From: Sesamum alatum | Lineage: Eukaryota; Streptophyta; Magnoliopsida; Lamiales; Pedaliaceae | NCBI GenBank assembly: GCA_034509735.1 | Contig: JACGWO010000008.1 | Coordinates: 16,007,864-16,071,863, forward strand | DNA length: 64,000 nucleotides | Reading direction: 5' to 3' | Shown: piece after piece, positions 62,516-64,000 of the stretch | Layout of the letters: each line of letters starts with the position of its first letter | How positions within the stretch are numbered: the stretch's first letter is position 1 | The notes under the pieces: generated by a model | Seen by the model: only the letters and a program-made list of their open reading frames with translations | The model's database searches: none | Told to the model about the DNA's origin: nothing | Program-made: the position numbers and the translations under genes

Positions 62516-64000
62516 TTGGATACCGGGTGTGGTGCTCACATCTGCAATGATTTGCAGGCACTGCAGAGAAGCAGAAGGCTAACCAAGGATGAGATGATCC
62601 TGAGGCTAGGCGATGGCAAGGCCGTTGCTGCGGAGGCCGTAGGATCACTAGAGTTAGCCATTAGTAGTCATGTTAGGATTGTACTGAACGACTATTTCTA
62701 TGTACCTAACATGATTAAAAACATTGTTTCCATCCCGGTCCTTGATAAGAAGGGATATGAATTTACCATCAATAAAAACAGTTTTTTCATTATCAAAGAT
62801 GGTATTTCTCATCTGCTTGGTACATTGGTCAACGGTCTGTACATACTTCAATAGTCTAATTAGATTATGACTGTAGAACACAAACGAAAACGTGATGATC
62901 ATAATAACGCACAGATATGGCATGCGAGGTTAGGTCATATCTCTAAAGATAGGATAAGAAGGTTGGTGGACTCAAAAAGTCTAGAAATAGACGATTTAGA
63001 CAACCTACCGACCTGCGAATCCTGTCTAAAGGGAAAGATGACCAAGAAACCCTTTGTTGGACAAAGTACGCTAGCCAGTGGTCTGTTGGATTTGATCCAT
63101 ACAGATGTCTGTGATCCACTAAACACTTAGGTTAGAGGTGGGTACTCGTACTTTATAACCTTTACCGATGATTACTCACGGTATGGTTATGTTTACCTGA
63201 TGAGGTACAAGTCTGAAGCCTTTGGAAGGTCCAAGGAATACAGACTTGAAGTAGAGAACCAAACTGGTCGAAAGATCAAAGCCCTTCGGTCGGACCGAGG
63301 TGGAGAGTATTTGAGTGGTGAGTTTACTGATTATCTAAAAGAGAATGGGATTCTCTCTCAGTGGACCCCTCCTGGAACACCGCAGCTTAATGGTGTGTCT
63401 GAAAGGAGAAATTGGACCTTGTTGGACATGGTCCGATCCATGATGAGTTTTACCGAACTCCCCCTTTCCTTCTGGGGATACGCTCTTGAGACGGCGGCCA
63501 AAGTTTTGAACTTGGCGCCATCTAAAAAAGGTATCCCAGACGCCATGTGAGATATGGCATGGCAAGCCTGCCTCCTACAAATACTTGAAAGTGTGGGGTT
63601 GCCCCGCATATGTCAAGAGATTAGTGGGAGATAAACTGGACTCAAGGTCTAGTTTATGCAGGTTCATCGGCTATCTAAAAGAAACTGCGGGTATTATTTC
63701 TATGATCCCTCTGAGCAAAAGGTTTTTGTCTCGCGAAACGCAGTGTTCTTAGAAAAAGGTTTTCCATCGGATAGTCGACGCGATGAGGTACTCTTTGAGG
63801 AATCAAGTGAGGTATCCCATGAGGCGGCAGTGACATCTGAGCCAGTGGTTCCCACTGATATTGTTCCAGTCCTCCGTAGGTCGGCCAAAGTATCCCATGC
63901 GCCTAATAGGTATGGATTTCTGGGTCTGATCGGTCAGTTGGATAATGATCCAAAGACATGCGGAGAAGCGATGTCGGACATCGATTCGGACAAGTGGCTT
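62516..64000 (+). pseudogene. copia-2 pol: protease, integrase, start of RT (runs off the window)
   Basis: Protease begins with DTGCGAHIC; FYVPNMIKNIVSI follows, and the frame ends with a stop at 62852. The GAG-preintegrase WHARLGHISKDRIRRLVDSK and CESCLKGKM follow at 62920-63040. Integrase core blocks come next: HTDVCD, FITFTDDYSRYGYV and NGVSERRNWTLLDM, which keep the DDE residues although a TAG lies between them near 63128. After 63550 (stop) the frame shifts again through KVWGCPAYVKR and continues to a WIMIQ/DSDKW region before RT at the window edge. The element is probably inactive. Confidence 0.88.

Noticed and set aside
1..64000. Search for tRNA, rRNA and other structural RNA genes
   Set aside because: No cloverleaf or rRNA-like sequence was noticed; tRNA similarity is limited to the retroelement primer sites.

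Overview
This is nuclear DNA of a flowering plant, probably a eudicot. The evidence is introns with GT..AG borders, plant gene fragments (PRAF/RCC1, chloroplast 2-Cys peroxiredoxin, plant beta-hexosaminidase), plant CACTA, hAT, Ty1/copia and Ty3/gypsy (Athila-type) elements, and an old endogenous pararetrovirus fragment. The species cannot be fixed by reading alone; an asterid is a guess. I see no gene that is clearly intact. Every recognised coding sequence is broken, partial or both.

Layout. (1) 1-1335: the 5' part of a decayed CACTA (En/Spm) transposon, with subterminal ACCGTTCC repeats, a leader intron and a transposase-associated domain carrying stops and a frameshift. (2) 1336-13530: about 12 kb of very AT-rich repeat arrays. 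The left block is a dimeric higher-order repeat with a period near 1.62 kb; the right block is a more irregular relative. A ~1.1 kb caulimovirid (endogenous pararetrovirus) capsid-region fragment sits between them at 5766-6845. (3) 13531-38082: a gene-remnant zone, mostly minus strand. It holds duplicated intron-like blocks, a PRAF-type PH-RCC1 pseudogene (18957-20539), a ~11 kb tandem array of about ten ~1.08 kb units that each carry the same small exons (20960-32105), one hAT-type nonautonomous element inside that array with a perfect 8-bp target duplication, a 2-Cys peroxiredoxin pseudogene and a 5'-terminal fragment of a GH20 hexosaminidase. (4) 38083-40756: AT-rich spacer with a 272-bp CACTA-type MITE. 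(5) 40757-64000: nested LTR retrotransposons. These are a rearranged minus-strand copia element (copia-1), an Athila-like gypsy element (45343-56825, minus strand) with both LTRs, PBS, gag-pol and an extra 3' ORF, a gypsy gag fragment from a different family (56826-58068), and a second copia element of the copia-1 family (copia-2, 58069 to beyond the window end, plus strand) that interrupts that gag.

The least explained structures are three. First, the Athila-like element carries a reiterated ~56-bp dyad built around an 18-bp palindrome, twice in each LTR and three times ahead of its 3' ORF, with a 13-nt spacing to the right arm kept in six of seven copies. Second, the ~1.08 kb units repeat a minus-strand exon pair whose reading frame continues across the predicted splice junction. 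Third, the two AT-rich arrays beside the pararetrovirus fragment are diverged forms of one repeat family, so the fragment was inserted into, or captured by, that repeat.
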